From Eubacterium sp. AM49-13BH (GTDB taxonomy: Bacteria; Bacillota; Clostridia; Lachnospirales; Lachnospiraceae), in assembly GCF_003464165.1 (NCBI RefSeq), contig NZ_QSEK01000008.1, forward strand, positions 18,439 to 82,438: DNA of 64,000 bases. The letters are read 5' to 3'. The translations under genes were made by a program, and so were the position numbers. How positions within the stretch are numbered: position 1 is the first letter of the stretch; each line of letters opens with the position of its first letter. A model generated the notes under the pieces. The model saw only the letters and a program-made list of their open reading frames with translations. It made no database searches and was not told the origin of the DNA. Of this stretch, positions 35,187 to 45,946 are shown in pieces.

Positions 35187-36350
35187 TTACTTAATAACTC
35201 TTACCTTGATAACACCTTCAATTGCTGAAAGCTCTTCAACTACTGCCTCTGGTGCAGATGCTTCAATATCTAAGAGAGAATATGCATAATCACCTCTTGA
35301 CTGGTTAGCCATAGATGATATATTGATGCCTGCAGCACCAAGAACTGTTGTTATCTTACTGATAACCGCTGGAACATTCTTGTGGCATACAGTAATTCTT
35401 CCTTTAGTTGCACATACTCCGCAATCACAGTTAGGGTAATTAACTGAATTGACAATATTACCGTTCTCGATAAAGTTTCTAAGCTCATTAACTGCCATAA
35501 TAGCACAGTTATCTTCAGCTTCTGCTGTTGAAGCTCCAAGATGAGGAAGAACAATTGCTCCTTCCATCTTAGCTGTTGTTGGGTTAGGGAAATCTGAAAC
35601 ATAAGTCTTAACTCTTCCAGACTTAAGTGCCTCGCCGATAGCAGCTTCATCAACAAGTACATCTCTTGCACAGTTGATAATTACTGTTCCATCCTGCATA
35701 AGGTCAAATGCTTCCTTATTAATCATTCCCTTAGTGCTGTCAAGTGCAGGAACATGAACTGTAATATAGTTACATTCCTTATAGATATCCTTAACATCAG
35801 ATATGTACTTAACTTCACTTGAAAGATTCCATGCAGCCTTAACTGAAACATATGGGTCATATCCGTATACTTCCATTCCAAGTGCTATAGCTGCATTGGC
35901 AACTAACTGTCCAATTGCTCCAAGACCGATGACACCAAGCTTCTTGCCCTTGATTTCCTGTCCTGCAAATGCTTTCTTAGCCTTCTCAGTTGCCTTGGCA
36001 ATATCAGGGTCTTCTGCATTATCTGCAACCCACTTGTTACCACCGATTAAATCTCTTGATGCTAAAAGCATAGCTGCAATAACCTGTTCCTTGACTGCGT
36101 TAGCATTAGCTCCTGGTGTGTTGAATACAACAATACCTTCCTCTGCACATTTGTCAAGAGGAATATTATTAACGCCAGCTCCTGCTCTTGCAATTGCAAG
36201 AAGATTATCACTAAGCTCCATATCATGCATCTTGGCACTTCTTACAAGTACAGCCTGTGCGTCTTCAAATGAGCTTTCTGTATTATACTCATCAGAAAAA
36301 AGCTTTAATCCGCAGGCTGCTATATTATTAAGACAATTAACATTAATCAT
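35187..36350 (-). CDS. serA: D-3-phosphoglycerate dehydrogenase
   Basis: 387 residues. NAD-binding GLGAIGQLVANAAIALG, substrate region ARAGAGVNNIP, catalytic Arg in INCARD, and catalytic His in LPHLGAST; C-terminal ACT domain (ITVCHKNVPAVISKITTVLGAAGINISSM). It lacks the long intervening domain of classic SerA, as is usual in this group. First step of serine synthesis from 3-phosphoglycerate. Its ATG overlaps the serC stop, so both enzymes are cotranslated. Confidence 0.95.
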   Translation of the reverse strand: MINVNCLNNIAACGLKLFSDEYNTESSFEDAQAVLVRSAKMHDMELSDNLLAIARAGAGVNNIPLDKCAEEGIVVFNTPGANANAVKEQVIAAMLLASRDLIGGNKWVADNAEDPDIAKATEKAKKAFAGQEIKGKKLGVIGLGAIGQLVANAAIALGMEVYGYDPYVSVKAAWNLSSEVKYISDVKDIYKECNYITVHVPALDSTKGMINKEAFDLMQDGTVIINCARDVLVDEAAIGEALKSGRVKTYVSDFPNPTTAKMEGAIVLPHLGASTAEAEDNCAIMAVNELRNFIENGNIVNSVNYPNCDCGVCATKGRITVCHKNVPAVISKITTVLGAAGINISSMANQSRGDYAYSLLDIEASAPEAVVEELSAIEGVIKVRVIK

Positions 36351-37450
36351 TATGCATTCTCCTTCTCGAACTTCTTCATGAATTCAACAAGCTTCTCTAC
36401 ACCTTCGATTGGCATAGCATTGTAGATAGATGCTCTCATACCGCCAACTGTTCTGTGTCCCTTAAGGTTAACAAATCCTGCAGCTGCAGCTTCCTTAATG
36501 AACTTAGCTTCCATAGCATCCTTAGCTTCTTTATCTTCAATGTTGCATACAAAAGGTACATTCATAAGTGAACGGTCTTCCTTAACAACTGTTCCCATGA
36601 ATAACTTGCTCTCATCAAGGAAATCATAAAGAATCTTAGCCTTCTTCTCATTGTGTTCCTTCATTGCTGAAAGTCCACCCATTTTCTTAATCCACTTGAA
36701 CACCTTGCCACAGATATAGATATTGTAGCATGGTGGTGTATTATAAAGAGAATCTGCATCTGCCTGTGTCTTCCACTTAAGCATTGTAGGAGTTCCTGGA
36801 AGAACGTCATCTGTTATAAGGTCTTCTCTGATAATAGCAATTACAACGCCTGCTGGTCCGATGTTCTTCTGGACACCGCCGTATACAACGCCGTACTTAG
36901 TTACATCCATAGGTTCTGATAAGAAGCATGATGAAACATCTGATACAAGAATATGACCCTTAGTGTTAGGTAATGTCTTATACTTTGTTCCGTAAATTGT
37001 GTTGTTCTCACAGATATATACATAGTCAAGATCCTCTGGAATATCAAGATCTGAGCAGTCTGGAATATATGAAAATGTCTTGTCTGCTGATGAAGCAAGC
37101 TCAACAGCCTCTCCATATATCTTAGCTTCTGCAAATGCTTTCTTAGCCCACTGTCCTGTAAGGATATAACCTGCTTTCTTATTCTTCATAAGGTTCATAG
37201 GCACTTCAGCGAAGAACTGCGATGCACCACCCTGTAAAAATAACACCTTATAGTTATCCGGGATGTTAAGAAGGTCTCTTAAATCCTTCTCTGCCTCTTT
37301 GATGATGTTGTCATAAACCTTGGATCTGTGGCTCATTTCCATTACCGACTGACCGCTTCCCTGGTAATCTAACATTTCATCTGCTGCTTCTTTGAGTACT
37401 TCCTCTGGTAAAACAGCTGGACCAGCGCTAAAGTTATAAACTCTACTCAC
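36350..37450 (-). CDS. serC: Phosphoserine aminotransferase
   Basis: 366 residues; begins GTG 37450 behind AGGAGG (SRVYNFSAGPAVLPEEVL). The N-terminus and QGGASQFFAEVPMNLM, HILVSDVSSCFLS and the PLP-Lys motif VYGGVQKNIGPAG are canonical. Converts 3-phosphohydroxypyruvate to phosphoserine; no serB is visible in the window. Promoter at 37486-37514 sets serC-serA apart from ilvB upstream. Confidence 0.96.
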   Translation of the reverse strand: MSRVYNFSAGPAVLPEEVLKEAADEMLDYQGSGQSVMEMSHRSKVYDNIIKEAEKDLRDLLNIPDNYKVLFLQGGASQFFAEVPMNLMKNKKAGYILTGQWAKKAFAEAKIYGEAVELASSADKTFSYIPDCSDLDIPEDLDYVYICENNTIYGTKYKTLPNTKGHILVSDVSSCFLSEPMDVTKYGVVYGGVQKNIGPAGVVIAIIREDLITDDVLPGTPTMLKWKTQADADSLYNTPPCYNIYICGKVFKWIKKMGGLSAMKEHNEKKAKILYDFLDESKLFMGTVVKEDRSLMNVPFVCNIEDKEAKDAMEAKFIKEAAAAGFVNLKGHRTVGGMRASIYNAMPIEGVEKLVEFMKKFEKENA

Positions 37451-37485
37451 CTTTTCTTCCTCCTAAAATATAAATATTAAGAACT

Positions 37486-37514
37486 ATTTTAGTCCTTTAT
37501 CACATTAAAGTCAA
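37486..37514 (-). promoter_or_regulatory. Sigma-A promoter for serC-serA
   Basis: On the minus strand TTGACT (37509-37514), 17 bases, TAAAAT (37486-37491). It sits right behind the ilvB stop codon. Confidence 0.8.
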
Positions 37515-37522
37515 TATATGAA

Positions 37523-39204
37523 TTATTTCTTGTTATTAAGGTCTTCTCTATCGAATGCCTCTGAGATTGCAGCCCCCGGTGAAACCATAGGGAATACCTT
37601 GTCTTCTCTGTCAATATGACAGTCAATAACACATGGAATATTGAGTTCGATTGCTTCTTTAAATGCTTTCTCAAACTCCTCTATTGTATCAACACTGTAA
37701 GCCTTGGCTCCCATTCCTTCTGAAACCTTAACAAAATCCACCTGATCATCAAGAACTGTAGCTGAATATCTCTTGCCATAGAAAAGATCCTGCCACTGTC
37801 TAACCATACCAAGTACATGGTTATTAAATATAACTTCAATAATAGGAATGTTATATCTGGTTGCTGTTGCAACTTCATTCATATTCATACGGAAGCAGCC
37901 ATCACCTGCAATATTAACAACTGTCTTATCCTTACGTCCAACCTTGGCACCTATACATGCACCAAGACCATAACCCATAGTTCCAAGTCCGCCTGATGTA
38001 AGAAGTGTTCTTGGCTCTTTGAACTTATAATGCTGTGCAGCCCACATCTGATGCTGTCCAACATCTGTTGTAATAATTGCATCGCCATTTGTAATCTCGT
38101 ATATCTTCTCCATGATAAGAGGTCCGTTAAGAATATCTCTGTTATATCTCATAGGATAATCAAGCTTGTAAGACTTGATGTGTTCCATCCAGTCTGAGTG
38201 GTCCTGATTATCTAACTTATCATTGATTCTCTTAAGAATCTCTTTAGCATCTCCGAGTACATATGCATCTGTCCTGACATTTTTGTTAATCTCAGCTGCA
38301 TCAACATCAAACTGCAGAATCTTTGCATTCTTAGCGAATTTCTTAGTATTTCCAGTAACACGGTCTGAGATCTTGCACCAACCACGATAAGAAGATCACA
38401 CTCTGAAACTCCGTAGTTAGATGTCTTAGTACCATGCATACCAAGCATTCCTGTATATCTTTCATTAGATCCGTCAAATGCGCCCTTACCCATAAGTGAG
38501 TCACATACCGGTGCATCAACCTTCTCAACAAACTTCTTAAGTTCATCAGATGCCTCTGATATAACTGCTCCGCCACCAACAAATACATATGGCTTCTTAG
38601 CTTTCTTAATAAGTGTTACAGCCTTGTCAATATCTTCTTCCTTAATGCTTGCTGTAATTCTGTCTACAGGCTTTGGAACTCTTGGTGAGTACTCACACTC
38701 TGCTGCTGTTACATCCTTAGTAACATCAACTAATACCGGACCCGGTCTTCCTTCCTTGGCAATTCTGAAAGCATTTCTTAATGTCTTGGCAAGGTCCTTT
38801 ACATTCTTAACAATATAGCTGTGCTTTGTAATTGGCATTGTAACACCCGCTATATCAATCTCCTGAAAGCTGTCTCTTCCAAGAAGAGGAACTGTTACAT
38901 TACATGTAATTGCAACCATAGGAACTGAATCCATATATGCAGTTGCAATACCTGTTACAAGGTTAGTCGCTCCTGGACCTGATGTTGCAAAACATACACC
39001 AACTTTACCTGTTGCTCTTGCATATCCATCAGCAGCGTGCGATGCACCCTGCTCATGTGATGTAAGAATATGAGTTATCTCATCTGAATGCTTATAAAGA
39101 GCATCATATACATTAAGAATAGCTCCACCAGGGTATCCAAATATTGTATCAACGCCCTGTTCTTTCAAGCATTCAACAATTATCTCTGAACCATTTAACT
39201 TCAT
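37523..39204 (-). CDS. ilvB: Acetolactate synthase large subunit, one frameshift
   Basis: About 560 residues if repaired. N-terminal TPP-enzyme part: Glu in HEQGASHAADGYARA, GVCFATSGPGATN, and the VGGGAVISEAS central domain. C-terminal TPP motif GDGCFRMNMNEVATATRYN. The frame is lost at ~38370, where a T is missing (GCAAGATCTCAGACCG should read ...AGA TTC TCA GAC...); restoring it gives RFSDRVTGNT, the conserved central motif. An essential biosynthetic gene with one clean homopolymer indel points to sequence error. Third in the leuB-ilvD-ilvB operon. No ilvN small subunit is adjacent. Confidence 0.92.
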
Positions 39205-39254
39205 TTATCTTCTCCTGATTTCTCTTTAATGTCTTTTTATAATTATATTAAATA

Positions 39255-40928
39255 TTACTCATCTGCTGAACTTTTAAGAATAGCTCCTCTGTTTCCTGAT
39301 GTAACGAGTGAAGCATATCTCTTTAAGTATCCTGTTGTTACCTTAGGTTCTCTTGGCTGCCACTTAGCCTTTCTTGCAGCAAGCTCTTCATCTGAAACCT
39401 TAAGCTCAAGTTTAAGTCCCGGAATATCAATGCTGATGATATCTCCTTCTTCAACTAAAGCAATAGGTCCGCCAACAGCAGCCTCTGGTGATACATGACC
39501 AATAGAAGCTCCACGGCTTGCACCTGAGAATCGTCCATCTGTAATAAGAGCAACCGATGAGCCAAGTCCCATACCTGCAATGGCTGATGTAGGATTAAGC
39601 ATTTCTCTCATACCAGGACCGCCCTTAGGACCTTCGTAACGGATAACAACTACATCACCTTCAACAATCTTACCACCCTTAATAGCAGCAATTGCATCTT
39701 CTTCTGAATCAAATACTCTTGCCGGTCCTTCATGTACAAGCATCTCTGGAACAACTGCTGAACGCTTGACTACTGATCCGTCTGGTGCAAGATTTCCTGA
39801 AAGAACTGCAAGACCACCTGTCTTACTGTATGCATTATCAACTGTTCTTATGACTTCAGGATTACGGTTGTATGCTGTTGCTATACACTCTCCGATTGTC
39901 TTTCCTGAAACTGTCATGCAGTCTGTATTAAGAAGTCCGATATCAGCAAGCTCTTTCATAACTGCATATACACCGCCTGCTTCATTAAGGTCTTCCATGT
40001 ATGTTGGACCTGCTGGTGCAAGATGGCAGAGATTAGGAGTCTTTTCGCTTATTGGGTTAGCGAATTTGATATCAAAATCAAATCCTATCTCATGTGCAAT
40101 AGCTGGAAGGTGAAGCATTGAATTAGTAGAACATCCAAGTGCCATATCTACTGTAAGGGCATTCATAATAGAATCCTTAGTGATGATATCTCTTGCTGTG
40201 ATTCCCTTATTAACCATATCCATAACAGCCATGCCTGCGTGCTTTGCAAGCTTGATTCTCTCTGAATATACGGCTGGAATTGTACCATTGCCGCGAAGTC
40301 CCATACCAAGTGCCTCTGTAAGGCAGTTCATTGAATTGGCTGTGTACATGCCTGAACATGAACCACATGTTGGGCATACCTTTTCCTCAAACTCAAGTAC
40401 ATCTTCCTCTGTCATTGTTCCTGCGGCATATGAACCAACAGCCTCAAACATTGAAGAAAGGCTTCTCTTCTTACCCTTAACATGACCTGCAAGCATTGGT
40501 CCGCCTGATACGAATACAGTTGGAAGATTAAGTCTTGCTGCTGCCATTAAAAGTCCTGGAACATTCTTATCACAGTTAGGAACCATTACAAGTCCGTCAA
40601 ACTGATGTGCAATTGCCATACACTCTGTTGAATCTGCAATTAAATCTCTTGTTACTAAAGAATATTTCATTCCGACATGTCCCATTGCAATACCATCACA
40701 CACTGCAATAGCCGGGAATACTACAGGCACACCGCCTGCCTCAGCAACTCCTAATTTAACTGCATTGACAATCTTATCAATATTCATATGACCTGGTACT
40801 ATCTCATTATAAGAGCTTACAATACCAATCATAGGTTTCTTCATCTCTTCTGCTGTGAAGCCAAGTGCATTAAAAAGGCTTCGTGCAGGTGCCTGCTGCA
40901 TACCACTTCTGGCGTTATCACTTATCAT
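39255..40928 (-). CDS. ilvD: Dihydroxy-acid dehydratase
   Basis: 557 residues. Fe-S cysteines in [10 protein letters not shown] and [19 protein letters not shown]; other signatures [16 protein letters not shown] and [22 protein letters not shown]. Dehydrates dihydroxy acids in isoleucine/valine synthesis. Uninterrupted, normal length; AGGAGATAAG precedes ATG 40928; 35 bases from leuB and 50 from ilvB. Confidence 0.97.
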   Translation of the reverse strand: MISDNARSGMQQAPARSLFNALGFTAEEMKKPMIGIVSSYNEIVPGHMNIDKIVNAVKLGVAEAGGVPVVFPAIAVCDGIAMGHVGMKYSLVTRDLIADSTECMAIAHQFDGLVMVPNCDKNVPGLLMAAARLNLPTVFVSGGPMLAGHVKGKKRSLSSMFEAVGSYAAGTMTEEDVLEFEEKVCPTCGSCSGMYTANSMNCLTEALGMGLRGNGTIPAVYSERIKLAKHAGMAVMDMVNKGITARDIITKDSIMNALTVDMALGCSTNSMLHLPAIAHEIGFDFDIKFANPISEKTPNLCHLAPAGPTYMEDLNEAGGVYAVMKELADIGLLNTDCMTVSGKTIGECIATAYNRNPEVIRTVDNAYSKTGGLAVLSGNLAPDGSVVKRSAVVPEMLVHEGPARVFDSEEDAIAAIKGGKIVEGDVVVIRYEGPKGGPGMREMLNPTSAIAGMGLGSSVALITDGRFSGASRGASIGHVSPEAAVGGPIALVEEGDIISIDIPGLKLELKVSDEELAARKAKWQPREPKVTTGYLKRYASLVTSGNRGAILKSSADE

Positions 40929-40963
40929 AGCTTATCTCCTTAATATGTATTATTTAAAATGTA

Positions 40964-42046
40964 TTAAACTCTCTCTGCGATTAAGTCGCCCATCTTGTCA
41001 GTTCCTACAAGTGTGCATCCTTCTGACATAATATCAGTTGTTCTGTAGCCTTCCTTTAAAACGGCTGCGACTGCTGCTTCAATAGCATCTGCTTCCTTGT
41101 CAAGATCAAGTGAGTATCTTAACATCATGGCTGCACTGAGAATTGTAGCAATTGGATTAGCAACATTCTTTCCTGCAATATCAGGTGCTGAACCATGGCT
41201 TGGCTCATAAAGACCTAACTTAGTCTTATTAAGGCTTGCACTTGATAACATTCCGATTGAACCTGTTATCATACTTGCCTCATCTGATAATATGTCTCCA
41301 AACATGTTCTCAGTAAGAATAACATCGAACTGTCCAGGATTCATAACAAGCTGCATAGCACAGTTATCTACAAGCATGTCTGAAACTTCAACTTCCGGAT
41401 AATCCTTTGCAACCTCATGTACAATCTTTCTCCAGAGTCTTGAAGAATCAAGAACATTTGCCTTATCAACGCTTGTTACTTTCTTTCTTCTCTTCATTGC
41501 AATCTCAAATCCCTTAATTGCAATTCTTCTGATTTCTTCTTCGTTGTATGTAAGTGTATCAACGGCTGTCTCCAATCCGTCAATTTCCTTAGTATATCTA
41601 TCACCAAAGTAAAGGCCGCCTGTAAGCTCTCTCATAATAACCATATCAAATCCATCACCGATTATTTCTTCCTTTAATGGACACGCTGCCTTAAGTTCAT
41701 CATAAAGATATGCCGGACGTAAATTAGCAAAAAGTCCTAATTCCTTACGAATCTTTAAAAGTCCCGCTTCTGGTCTTAAATTAGGTGCAACATCATACCA
41801 CTTGGAATTACCCACATTGCCTCCAACTGCTCCAAGAAGTACAGCATCAGATGCTTTAGCTGTTGCTACTGCTTCATCTGTAAGTGGAACGCCATACTCA
41901 TCAATTGAACATCCCCCCATAAGAATCTTGGTATAATCGAACTTGTGACCGTATTTGTCAGCTACACTGTCAAGTACTTTAACAGCCTCTCTGACGATTT
42001 CTGGCCCTATTCCATCACCTGGAATTAAAGTTATTCTGCTTTCCAT
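40964..42046 (-). CDS. leuB: 3-isopropylmalate dehydrogenase
   Basis: 360 residues. [21 protein letters not shown], substrate loop [43 protein letters not shown] and the metal-binding VDNCAMQLV...[14 protein letters not shown] are typical. Oxidative decarboxylation step in leucine synthesis. First gene of leuB-ilvD-ilvB from a consensus promoter with ~33-base leader and no T-box. leuA, leuC and leuD are not in the window. Confidence 0.95.
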   Translation of the reverse strand: MESRITLIPGDGIGPEIVREAVKVLDSVADKYGHKFDYTKILMGGCSIDEYGVPLTDEAVATAKASDAVLLGAVGGNVGNSKWYDVAPNLRPEAGLLKIRKELGLFANLRPAYLYDELKAACPLKEEIIGDGFDMVIMRELTGGLYFGDRYTKEIDGLETAVDTLTYNEEEIRRIAIKGFEIAMKRRKKVTSVDKANVLDSSRLWRKIVHEVAKDYPEVEVSDMLVDNCAMQLVMNPGQFDVILTENMFGDILSDEASMITGSIGMLSSASLNKTKLGLYEPSHGSAPDIAGKNVANPIATILSAAMMLRYSLDLDKEADAIEAAVAAVLKEGYRTTDIMSEGCTLVGTDKMGDLIAERV

Positions 42047-42085
42047 AAACCTTTACCCCTTTTTCATATGATAATTCAATTTAAT

Positions 42086-42114
42086 ATGATATAACATTTG
42101 CACAACATTTTCAA
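42086..42114 (-). promoter_or_regulatory. Sigma-A promoter for leuB-ilvD-ilvB
   Basis: On the minus strand TTGAAA (42109-42114), 17 bases, TATCAT (42086-42091). The leader is ~33 bases, with no room for a T-box or attenuator peptide. Confidence 0.75.
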
Positions 42115-42115
42115 T

Positions 42116-42160
42116 AAAAAAAGGATTCCTGACCAGACAAATGTGTCTGACCCGGAACCC
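42116..42160 (-). terminator. Strong terminator after yajC
   Basis: Roughly 18-bp near-perfect stem around GGATTCCTGACCAGACA / TGTCTGACCCGGAACCC (plus-strand arms), followed on the minus strand by eight T's. It directly abuts the leuB promoter. Confidence 0.9.
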
Positions 42161-42182
42161 TGCTTTAATTAATTGCCTTTAA

Positions 42183-42470
42183 TTATTCTGCTGATGTGCT
42201 GTCTGATGGTTTCTCAACCTGAGCAATTGCCTTCTTCTGCATTGAGATACGACAGTTCTTGTTGTTACCAAATTCTACGATTACATCATCATCTGATATA
42301 TCGATAAGAACACCATAGAAACCGCTTGTTGTAAGAACATAATCACCGATTTCCATAGAATCCATAAGTTCCTGCTGACGCTTCTGTTCCTTCTTCTGTG
42401 GCTTGATTGCCATGAAATACATCATTGCACCAATAATTACGACATAAAAAACTATGATAGCAATATTCAT
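42183..42470 (-). CDS. yajC: Preprotein translocase accessory subunit YajC
   Basis: 95 residues. One membrane helix (IAIIVFYVVIIGAMMYFMAI) then KPQKKEQKRQQELMDSMEIGDYVLTTSGFYGVLIDISDDDVIVEF, the YajC pattern. Associates with SecDF-YidC; in this group it often follows tgt, as here. Own promoter at 42511-42539; GGAGGAG upstream of ATG 42470. Confidence 0.93.
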   Translation of the reverse strand: MNIAIIVFYVVIIGAMMYFMAIKPQKKEQKRQQELMDSMEIGDYVLTTSGFYGVLIDISDDDVIVEFGNNKNCRISMQKKAIAQVEKPSDSTSAE

Positions 42471-42510
42471 TGATACTCCTCCTTAAAAATGTCTCTTTCA
42501 AACTTAACAT

Positions 42511-42539
42511 ATAATACATAATTGAGAGCTGCTTGTCTA
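42511..42539 (-). promoter_or_regulatory. Likely promoter for yajC
   Basis: On the minus strand TAGACA (42534-42539), 17 bases, TATTAT (42511-42516), in the tgt-yajC gap. Confidence 0.6.
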
Positions 42540-42582
42540 CCTCAAAATGTATTTTTAACAAAATATTTATAAACATACAGCA

Positions 42583-43719
42583 TTACTGCTTATCATATGT
42601 CTTCATCTGGTATAATGCCTCTTCCTTGAAGCCTGCATATCTTCCTTCTTCAATCGCAGCTCTTATGTCTGTCATGAGATGGTTGTAGTAGTAAAGATTA
42701 TGAAGAACGCACAGACGCATTCCTAGCATTTCCTTAGCCTTAAGAAGATGCCTTACATATGCTCTTGAATAATTCTGACAGCATGGACATCCACAGCCTT
42801 CTTCAATTGGTGCTGTATCTGTTTCATACTTTGCATTGAAAAGATTAATCTTTCCAAACTTAGTATACACATGTCCATGGCGACCGTTTCTTGAAGGATA
42901 TACACAGTCGAAGAAATCAATTCCTCTGTCCACTGCCTCTAATATATTGGCAGGTGTTCCCACTCCCATAAGATATGTCGGCTTGTCCTTTGGAAGATAT
43001 GGCACTACATTATCAAGTACATCATACATTTCCTCATGTGTTTCACCAACAGCAAGCCCGCCTACTGCATAACCATCAAGATCTAACTCTGATATTCTCT
43101 TGGCGTGGTCAATTCTTATATCATTAAATACGCCACCCTGATCTATACCAAAAAGCATCTGATCAGGATTAACCGTATCAGGAAGTGAGTTCAGTCTTGC
43201 CATCTCTTTCTTGCAACGCTCTAACCAGCGGTATGTTCTGTCAACAGAATTCTGGATATACTTTCTGTCAGCCTTTGCCGGCGCACATTCGTCAAATGCC
43301 ATTGCGATTGTTGAACCAAGATTAGACTGTATCTGCATGCTTTCCTCTGGTCCCATGAATATCTTATGTCCGTCAATATGTGACTGGAAAGTAACGCCTT
43401 CTTCTTTAATCTTACGGAGTCCTGCAAGTGAAAACACCTGAAATCCGCCCGAATCTGTAAGAATCGGTTTATTCCAGTTCATGAACTTATGAAGTCCTCC
43501 AAGCTGCTTAATAATCTTATCTCCCGGTCTTACATGAAGATGGTAAGTGTTAGATAATTCTATCTGCGTTCCTATCTGCTGTAAATCAGTTGTCGCAACT
43601 GCGCCTTTAATAGCCGCAACTGTTCCGACATTCATAAATACAGGTGTCTGCACAGTTCCATGTACTGTTGTGAACTCTGCTCTTTTTGCCCTGCCATCCG
43701 TCTTTAAAATTTTATACAT
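42583..43719 (-). CDS. tgt: Queuine/preQ1 tRNA-guanine transglycosylase
   Basis: 378 residues. Catalytic Asp in LTDSGGFQVFSLAGLRK, substrate loop GIDQGGVF, and zinc site CGCPCCQNYSRAYVRHLLKAKE ending with the His. Exchanges guanine-34 for preQ1 in tRNAs with GUN anticodons. AAAAGGAG precedes ATG 43719, 11 bases after the aroC stop. Confidence 0.96.
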   Translation of the reverse strand: MYKILKTDGRAKRAEFTTVHGTVQTPVFMNVGTVAAIKGAVATTDLQQIGTQIELSNTYHLHVRPGDKIIKQLGGLHKFMNWNKPILTDSGGFQVFSLAGLRKIKEEGVTFQSHIDGHKIFMGPEESMQIQSNLGSTIAMAFDECAPAKADRKYIQNSVDRTYRWLERCKKEMARLNSLPDTVNPDQMLFGIDQGGVFNDIRIDHAKRISELDLDGYAVGGLAVGETHEEMYDVLDNVVPYLPKDKPTYLMGVGTPANILEAVDRGIDFFDCVYPSRNGRHGHVYTKFGKINLFNAKYETDTAPIEEGCGCPCCQNYSRAYVRHLLKAKEMLGMRLCVLHNLYYYNHLMTDIRAAIEEGRYAGFKEEALYQMKTYDKQ

Positions 43720-43730
43720 ATCTGCTCCTT

Positions 43731-44831
43731 TTATTTTCTGTAAAACTCTTTAACTCTGTCCATTCTTGCCGTCATATTGTCAAATATCAGGTCAACAAGT
43801 GTAAGTGCTGTCATAGCTTCAACCACAACAACTGCTCTTGGAACTATCATAGGGTCGTGTCTTCCTTTGATTGAAACCTCGATATCCTCACCCTGCTTAT
43901 TAACAGTTTCCTGCAATGCACTAATTGAAGGTGTCGGTTTTACCGCTGCCCTGAACACAAGCTCATCACCGTCGCTTATTCCGCCAAGCACTCCTCCGCT
44001 GTGATTAGTCAGCTTGCCAACCCTGCCATCCTTCATTACGAATTCATCATTATTATACTTTCCTGTAACTTTAGCCGCTTCAAAACCGTCTCCAATCTCA
44101 AAGCCTTTGACAGCCCCGATTGACATTATTGCCTTGGCAAGATTAGCATCAAGCTTTTCAAATGTAGGATTGCCAATTCCAGTCATCATGCCTGTAACCC
44201 TGCATTCAATGACACCACCGATTGAATCTCCAACTGACATCTTGCTCTCTGCAAAAGCCTTAACCTTCTCTGCAGCTTCCTTATCAGGCATGTTAAATGC
44301 GTTATTATCTCTTTCAGCTATATCAAACTTATCGTAATCAATGCCAATTCCACCGATTTCTTTAGCATATGCTGTAATATTAATTCCAAGCTCTTTAAGA
44401 ATCTTCATAGCGATTGCACCGGCTGCAACTCTTCCGATAGTTTCTCTTCCAGAACTTCTTCCTCCGCCTCTGTAATCCCTGAATCCGAATTTCTCGTCAA
44501 ATGTATAATCAGCATGTCCCGGTCTGTAATAATTAGCTATCTCTGAATAGTCAGCAGACCTCTGTGTCTTATTATATACTGCAAGTGATATTGGAGTCCC
44601 GGTAGTCTTGCCTTCAAATACACCTGAAAGAATATGTACCTCATCATCTTCCTTTCTTGGTGTAGTAAACTTTGACTGTCCCGGTTTTCTTCTGTCTAAC
44701 TGTTCCTGAATATCTTCCTCACAAAGAGGCAGACCTGCAGGACATCCGTCAATTACAACTCCAAGTCCTTCTCCATGCGACTCTCCCCATGTTGATATCT
44801 TAAATATATTTCCAAACACTGAACCTGCCAT
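43731..44831 (-). CDS. aroC: Chorismate synthase
   Basis: 366 residues: STWGESHGEGLGVVIDGCPAGLPL at the N-terminus, with the conserved GHADYTF, GGGRSSGRETIGRVAAGAIA and ISDGDELVFRAAVKPTPSI segments. Converts EPSP to chorismate, last common aromatic step; FMN-dependent. Start ATG 44831 with GAGGAG. It borders the plus-strand polysaccharide locus, whose first remnant points away from it. Confidence 0.96.
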   Translation of the reverse strand: MAGSVFGNIFKISTWGESHGEGLGVVIDGCPAGLPLCEEDIQEQLDRRKPGQSKFTTPRKEDDEVHILSGVFEGKTTGTPISLAVYNKTQRSADYSEIANYYRPGHADYTFDEKFGFRDYRGGGRSSGRETIGRVAAGAIAMKILKELGINITAYAKEIGGIGIDYDKFDIAERDNNAFNMPDKEAAEKVKAFAESKMSVGDSIGGVIECRVTGMMTGIGNPTFEKLDANLAKAIMSIGAVKGFEIGDGFEAAKVTGKYNNDEFVMKDGRVGKLTNHSGGVLGGISDGDELVFRAAVKPTPSISALQETVNKQGEDIEVSIKGRHDPMIVPRAVVVVEAMTALTLVDLIFDNMTARMDRVKEFYRK

Positions 44832-44870
44832 AATATATTCTCCTCATCTTTTCAATAGGATTTATTTTAA

Positions 44871-45539
44871 CATATTAAAATATATATCATCAAGCAAAAC
44901 CCCAATTTATTAATTTATACATATGGAAGAATAACAAGCTTTGTTCCTAACGGAGTTAATAAACCAGAATTAATAGAACCAGAAGAGATAAAGGCATACG
45001 GCCTTGAGAAAGATTCATACATCCTGTATCTTGGAAGACTTGTTCCAGAGAAAGGAATAAGATATCTTATTACAGCATTTAAGAATGTTAAGACAGATAA
45101 GAAGCTGGTTATAGCCGGTGGCGCAAGTGATACAGATGCATTTGCCGAGACGCTTAAGCAGCTGGCGAAGGACGATGACAGGATAATCTTCACAGGATTT
45201 GTACAGGGCAGGATGCTGGACGAGCTATATAGCAATGCCTACATATATACATTGCCATCAGACCTTGAAGGCATGCCACTCAGCCTGCTTGAAGCAATGA
45301 GCTACGGTAACTGCTGTCTTGTGTCTGATATTGAAGAGTGTGCGTCAGTAGTAGAAGAAAGGGCAGTTGTATTCAAGAAATCAGATGTGAATGACCTGAC
45401 AGCAAGATTGCAGGAAATGTGTGATGATGCCGACATGGTCAGTGAATATAAGAAAAATGCATCGCAGTTCATATGTGATAAATACAACTGGGATAATGTT
45501 GTCCAGACTACAGAACATCTATATAGAGGAGATAAGTAA
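44871..45539 (+). pseudogene. 5'-truncated GT4 glycosyltransferase remnant
   Basis: Frame open from a TAA at 44868 to TAA 45539 with no usable start; the first ATG is at 45213. It encodes only the C-terminal nucleotide-sugar half of a GT4 enzyme: FVPNGVNKPELI, YILYLGRLVPEKGIRYLI, LVIAGGASDTDAF, the ExxxE loop region PSDLEGMPLSLLEAMSYG, and a tail to RGDK. The acceptor-binding N-terminal half (~170 residues) is missing. Codon style matches the host, unlike the genes further on, so it is probably an older locus truncated by insertion or deletion. Confidence 0.8.
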
Positions 45540-45934
45540 TGAAAGTACTTATGATTAACAATCTCCTCTAACCGAACGCAGGTAGTGAGATGTACATAGT
45601 AAAAAGTCTTAGAAAATAGCGATAATGCGATGAATTATGTAATCTCCGAACTGTATGACACCTCTTTTCAGTATCACTACCTGACTTTGTATAGAGCAGA
45701 TGATGTTATCATCAGCCTTTTTAAGTATCACACCCTGCATTATGATATAGCACTTCGGTAATCATTAAGATTCGGAAACGACTTATGACTTTATCATACA
45801 AACGCAGGATGGGAAACAGAGCGAGGAACACAGAGAAAATTTAAAGATACCTGCATTATGAGAAAGCACAGCGATTCAGGGGTAAAGCCTGATTTTTTTA
45901 TATAGGCGAATAGTTAAAAATAACGTGACAAGGT
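45540..45934. other. Non-coding/decayed stretch at the head of the polysaccharide locus
   Basis: Opens with ATG AAA GTA CTT ATG ATT AAC AAT, a glycosyltransferase-like N-terminus (KVLMINN) that meets a TAA within 11 codons and resumes briefly as GSEMYIVKSL in shifted register; a second decayed glycosyltransferase start is likely. The rest has no frame over ~35 codons. A small plus-strand stem (CAGG/CCTG) with seven T's at about 45873-45899 could be a terminator before the intact genes. No clear promoter seen. Confidence 0.5.
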
Positions 45935-45946
45935 GTGGAGAAAAAA

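Noticed and set aside
37523..38188. Separate TPP-enzyme fragment downstream of a short ilvB
   Set aside because: One added T joins both halves into a standard acetolactate synthase.
42047..42115. T-box or leucine attenuator before leuB
   Set aside because: The consensus promoter leaves about 33 leader bases and no specifier or leader peptide.
44915..45235. Minus-strand 106-codon frame opposite the glycosyltransferase remnant
   Set aside because: The plus strand shows clear GT4 motifs; the minus frame has none.
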